DNA from: an uncultured Treponema sp.
GTDB taxonomy: Bacteria > Spirochaetota > Spirochaetia > Treponematales > Treponemataceae
NCBI GenBank assembly: GCA_946611835.1
Contig: CAMOEE010000113.1
Coordinates: 1 to 8,072, forward strand
Length of the DNA: 8,072 nt
Direction of reading: 5' to 3'
Made by a program: the position numbers and the translations under genes. Each line of letters starts with the position of its first letter. The first letter of the stretch is position 1. Shown one piece after another: positions 5,822 through 8,072 of the stretch. The notes under the pieces are model-generated. The model had not been told where the DNA came from. It ran no database searches and saw only the letters and a list, made by a program, of their open reading frames with translations.

Positions 5822-6766
5822 ATGACATTCACATTATCTGATTCAGTAGTCCTAAACGAATATCTCATACTTGCAGGCATAATCCTGATGTTTTTCGATT
5901 TCCTGTTCTCGCTTTACCATATTATTTTCAAGAACGAGGCAATCCACGGAGACAGCAAGCTGACCTTCTCCACGAACATGATTCTCCTTGCTTTTGAAGT
6001 CATCTTTATATTTGGCTCCATGCTCATTTTTATGAGCGAAAGTCTTTCTTTCATTCTTTCCCTGCCCCTTGTCTGTACAGCTTTTGTATTCTCGCTTATG
6101 CTTGCCTGGGGCTGGATTCAAATGAACGGAATGCATCGCCGCTCAATGGAAATTCTTGAGACTCTTGTCGGTGTAATCGAAGCCGGTGACGAAAACCTTG
6201 ACGGTCACTCACTGCATGTACAGAACCTCTCTATGCTGATTTATGATTATCTGCCTTATTACGAAAAGCGCAGCATAAATCCCACAAATCTGGAATACGC
6301 CTCTCTTTTCCTGGATATCGGTAAGCTGGGCATCCCTCGAAGCATAATCGACAAAAAAGGAAAACTCACTCCCCGCGAAAAAAAGCTGATTCAGCGGCAT
6401 CCGGAAATCTGCGTCGAAATCTTCCAGAAAATACCGGCATTCACCCGAATCACCTACTGGGTAAAATATCATCACGAGCGGGTTGACGGAAGCGGATACT
6501 ACCACATGAAGGGCGACGACATTCCTCTGGCCTCACGAATTTTAGCCGTTGCTGACACTTATTCCGCTATCACGATGGACCGCTCTTACAGGCCTTCCCT
6601 CACCTACGAAAACGCAATCTCAGAGCTTCGTCTTGTTGCAGGAAGCCAGCTTGACCCAAAATTAGTAGATATTTTCTGCTCAATCCCAAAAATGAAAGTT
6701 GCTAACTGTATGGTCGATGTAAGGAACAGAATGAAGAAATATCAGTCCGGAGATTTTAAATGGTAA
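5822..6766 (+). CDS. Membrane HD-GYP-type protein with degenerate active site
   Basis: HD-GYP proteins hydrolyse c-di-GMP. 314 aa: three membrane helices (about 13-36, 50-72, 74-97), then an HD-GYP domain (about 107-290). Preserved are GHS (128-130), RHPE (192-195), YHHERVDGSGY (216-226), VAD (243-245) and the D-RSYRP segment (253-258). Changed are the signature HD, which is Leu164-Asp165 (FLDIGKLGIP), and GYP, which is GYY (225-227). HD-His is a metal ligand, so activity may be reduced, altered or lost; the protein might instead sense c-di-GMP or regulate the cyclase. Start: AGGAG (5808-5812) is 9 nt before ATG 5822, whereas ATG 5813 abuts that site; longer readings overlap the cyclase gene. 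It begins one base after the cyclase stop and overlaps the next gene by 7 nt. Confidence 0.87.
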   Translation: MTFTLSDSVVLNEYLILAGIILMFFDFLFSLYHIIFKNEAIHGDSKLTFSTNMILLAFEVIFIFGSMLIFMSESLSFILSLPLVCTAFVFSLMLAWGWIQMNGMHRRSMEILETLVGVIEAGDENLDGHSLHVQNLSMLIYDYLPYYEKRSINPTNLEYASLFLDIGKLGIPRSIIDKKGKLTPREKKLIQRHPEICVEIFQKIPAFTRITYWVKYHHERVDGSGYYHMKGDDIPLASRILAVADTYSAITMDRSYRPSLTYENAISELRLVAGSQLDPKLVDIFCSIPKMKVANCMVDVRNRMKKYQSGDFKW

Positions 6767-7998
6767 GATTTCGCAAATACCGTTTATTGATGACAATATC
6801 ATTTTTCTCATTCTGTCTCTGCTCATGCTTTAATAAGACATCACAAAAGCACTATACGAGCGAAAATCCAAGAGAAACGCTCACCCTGGCCCTGCGCTCA
6901 GGCACTTACTCAAGCGTAATCAAACAATGCGTAATCGACTTTGAGAAAAAATACAACATAAAATGCGATATCCTTGAACTGAGCGAGGACGCACTTCATC
7001 AGAATGTAGCGAATGACACAGAGGGCAAATACGATTTATGTATGGTTGACGGCTCATGGATGGCCGAATACACGGCAAAGGGGCTGCTTGCAAACCTCTC
7101 TCAATTCGGCTATGAGCTTGATGAGGACATCATTCCGGCCACAAAAACAATCTGCTACAAAGACGGCGATGTCTATCTCGCTCCTTATTACGGAAATGTA
7201 ACGGTTCTTCTTTACAACAAATTAATGGTAAAAGAAGCAGGTTTCAAGCCCGAAGAAATTAATTCTGTCGAAGACCTGCTCAAGATATGCCGCTTCCAGA
7301 AAAAGCGACATAATCTCGGTTTTATGTTCCGTGGAGACACCGAAAACAATATTGTGGTCGATTTTCTGCCGATTCTTCTTTCAAGAGGAACCTATGTCGT
7401 TGACGAAAACAACAAACCTACAATTGATACAGAAGAATTTTCCCAGGCTATTTACATCTATAAATCGCTGATTAAAACAGGCAGGGCCGCCAAAAAGGAC
7501 GACTTAATCGCCGCGATTGCCAACAAATCAGCTGCTTTCGGAATCGGCTGGCCTGGCTGGTACACGCCCACAAAGAATTCTTCAATGGACTACATAGCCC
7601 TCACCGGAAGATACAGGAACGACTATCCGGCCCACAACGCCAATATTTACGGAATCTGGACAATCGGGATTCCTCAGTCAAGCCGAAAAAAAGAATTCTC
7701 TATCCAGCTTTTGAATTATCTTATGGATAAGAATGTGCAAAAAAACACGGTTGCCTACGGTGGAGTTCCATGCCGATATTCCAGCCTCAGGGACCAGGAA
7801 ATTCTCGCAAAGTTTCCTCAATACAAAGCCGTCTGCAGTGCTCTTGAAGGAGGAGTCTACCGCCCTGTAATGCAGGAATGGAGTCAGTTCTATACAATTT
7901 TGGGTAAAGAAATGCGGCTTATCATAAACGAAAACAAGCCTGTTCCCGACGCCCTGCAGGACGCTCAAAGAGAGCTGGAAGAAATGCTGAAAAAATAA
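6760..7998 (+). CDS. Family-1-type extracellular solute-binding lipoprotein
   Basis: 412 aa. A basic start and hydrophobic core (residues 3-20) end in LCSC, a spirochaete-like lipobox with Cys23 as the probable lipidated residue, so the mature protein is anchored outside the inner membrane. The body matches ABC sugar-binding proteins: YDLCMVDGSWMAEY (91-104), GLLANLSQ (108-115), APYYGNVTVLLYNKLM (141-156), GIGWPGW (261-267), GIPQSSRKKEFSIQLLNYLM (303-322, a membrane-distal helix lobe), GGVPCRYSSL (334-343) and a C-terminal helix DALQDAQREL (397-406). Ligand not identifiable; carbohydrate is likely by family. GGAG (6749-6752) lies 7 nt before the ATG, inside the previous gene, which it overlaps by 7 nt. 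No permease or ATPase follows in the window, so a sensory role beside two c-di-GMP proteins is possible. Confidence 0.88.
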   Translation: MVRFRKYRLLMTISFFSFCLCSCFNKTSQKHYTSENPRETLTLALRSGTYSSVIKQCVIDFEKKYNIKCDILELSEDALHQNVANDTEGKYDLCMVDGSWMAEYTAKGLLANLSQFGYELDEDIIPATKTICYKDGDVYLAPYYGNVTVLLYNKLMVKEAGFKPEEINSVEDLLKICRFQKKRHNLGFMFRGDTENNIVVDFLPILLSRGTYVVDENNKPTIDTEEFSQAIYIYKSLIKTGRAAKKDDLIAAIANKSAAFGIGWPGWYTPTKNSSMDYIALTGRYRNDYPAHNANIYGIWTIGIPQSSRKKEFSIQLLNYLMDKNVQKNTVAYGGVPCRYSSLRDQEILAKFPQYKAVCSALEGGVYRPVMQEWSQFYTILGKEMRLIINENKPVPDALQDAQRELEEMLKK

Positions 7999-8061
7999 AC
8001 CACAGATGTCACAGACTACACAGATTGTTTTTCAATCTGTGCCATCCGTTAATCTGTGGTT
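7998..8061. repeat. Nested intergenic palindrome with 9-nt CACAGA periodicity
   Basis: The outer arms AACCACAGAT (7998-8007) and ATCTGTGGTT (8052-8061) are perfectly complementary, as are the inner arms CACAGATTG (8019-8027) and CAATCTGTG (8033-8041) around a TTTTT loop. The left half is three units beginning CACAGA at 8001, 8010 and 8019, an exact 9-nt period. The right half mirrors units one and three, while the middle unit (8042-8050) is diverged. It starts in the stop codon of the lipoprotein gene. It may work as a transcript 3' end or as a mobile or protein-binding repeat. The T-run is in the loop, not after the stem, so classical termination is doubtful. Confidence 0.8.
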
Positions 8062-8072
8062 AATAAATTTTA

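Noticed and set aside
8001..8061. CACAGA units as a CRISPR array
   Set aside because: Units are only 9 nt, without spacers, and arranged as a palindrome.

Overview
The window looks like a chromosomal segment of a Treponema-like spirochaete of moderate GC content. That assignment is inferred, not proven. It rests on the overall style of the proteins (a minimal MerR regulator, a long-chain acyl-CoA ligase with a hydrophobic insert, an ECF S-component-like membrane protein, membrane-bound c-di-GMP proteins), a loose spirochaete-type lipobox, and intergenic palindromes. No rRNA, tRNA, CRISPR array, transposase or phage gene was seen. The six genes cover nearly all of the window.

Left part (1-1837): two adjacent 10-bp hairpins (7-29 and 39-61) precede a TTG-started 106-aa MerR-type regulator. 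It is coupled through an ATGA overlap to an Rsm22-family protein, a methyltransferase-like small-ribosomal-subunit assembly factor with four candidate Fe-S cluster cysteines. The Rsm22 gene carries an in-frame, very GC-rich block with terminal inverted repeats and internal hairpins (about 1002-1081). It looks like a small palindromic element inserted into the coding sequence.

Middle part (1838-4513): a small multi-pass membrane protein resembling ECF transporter S components has its own good promoter, placed so close to the ATG that the mRNA is predicted to be leaderless. It converges on a minus-strand long-chain acyl-CoA synthetase, and a hairpin with a seven-T tract terminates the latter. 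The start of the synthetase should be the ATG at 4501, because the upstream TTG lies in the ribosome binding site. Its C-terminal A10 motif appears to lack the usual catalytic lysine.

Right part (4514-8072): a divergent promoter region leads into a tight three-gene plus-strand operon. The genes are a six-helix membrane diguanylate cyclase (intact GGDEF, no I-site), a three-helix membrane HD-GYP-type protein (HD altered to LD, GYP to GYY), and a family-1-type solute-binding lipoprotein. They are separated by 1 nt and by a 7-nt overlap. No ABC permease or ATPase gene is present, so the arrangement suggests a nutrient-sensing module in which an extracytoplasmic binding protein feeds c-di-GMP signalling. 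This is the best candidate for an undescribed system here. The operon is followed by a 64-bp nested palindrome built of 9-nt CACAGA-type units.
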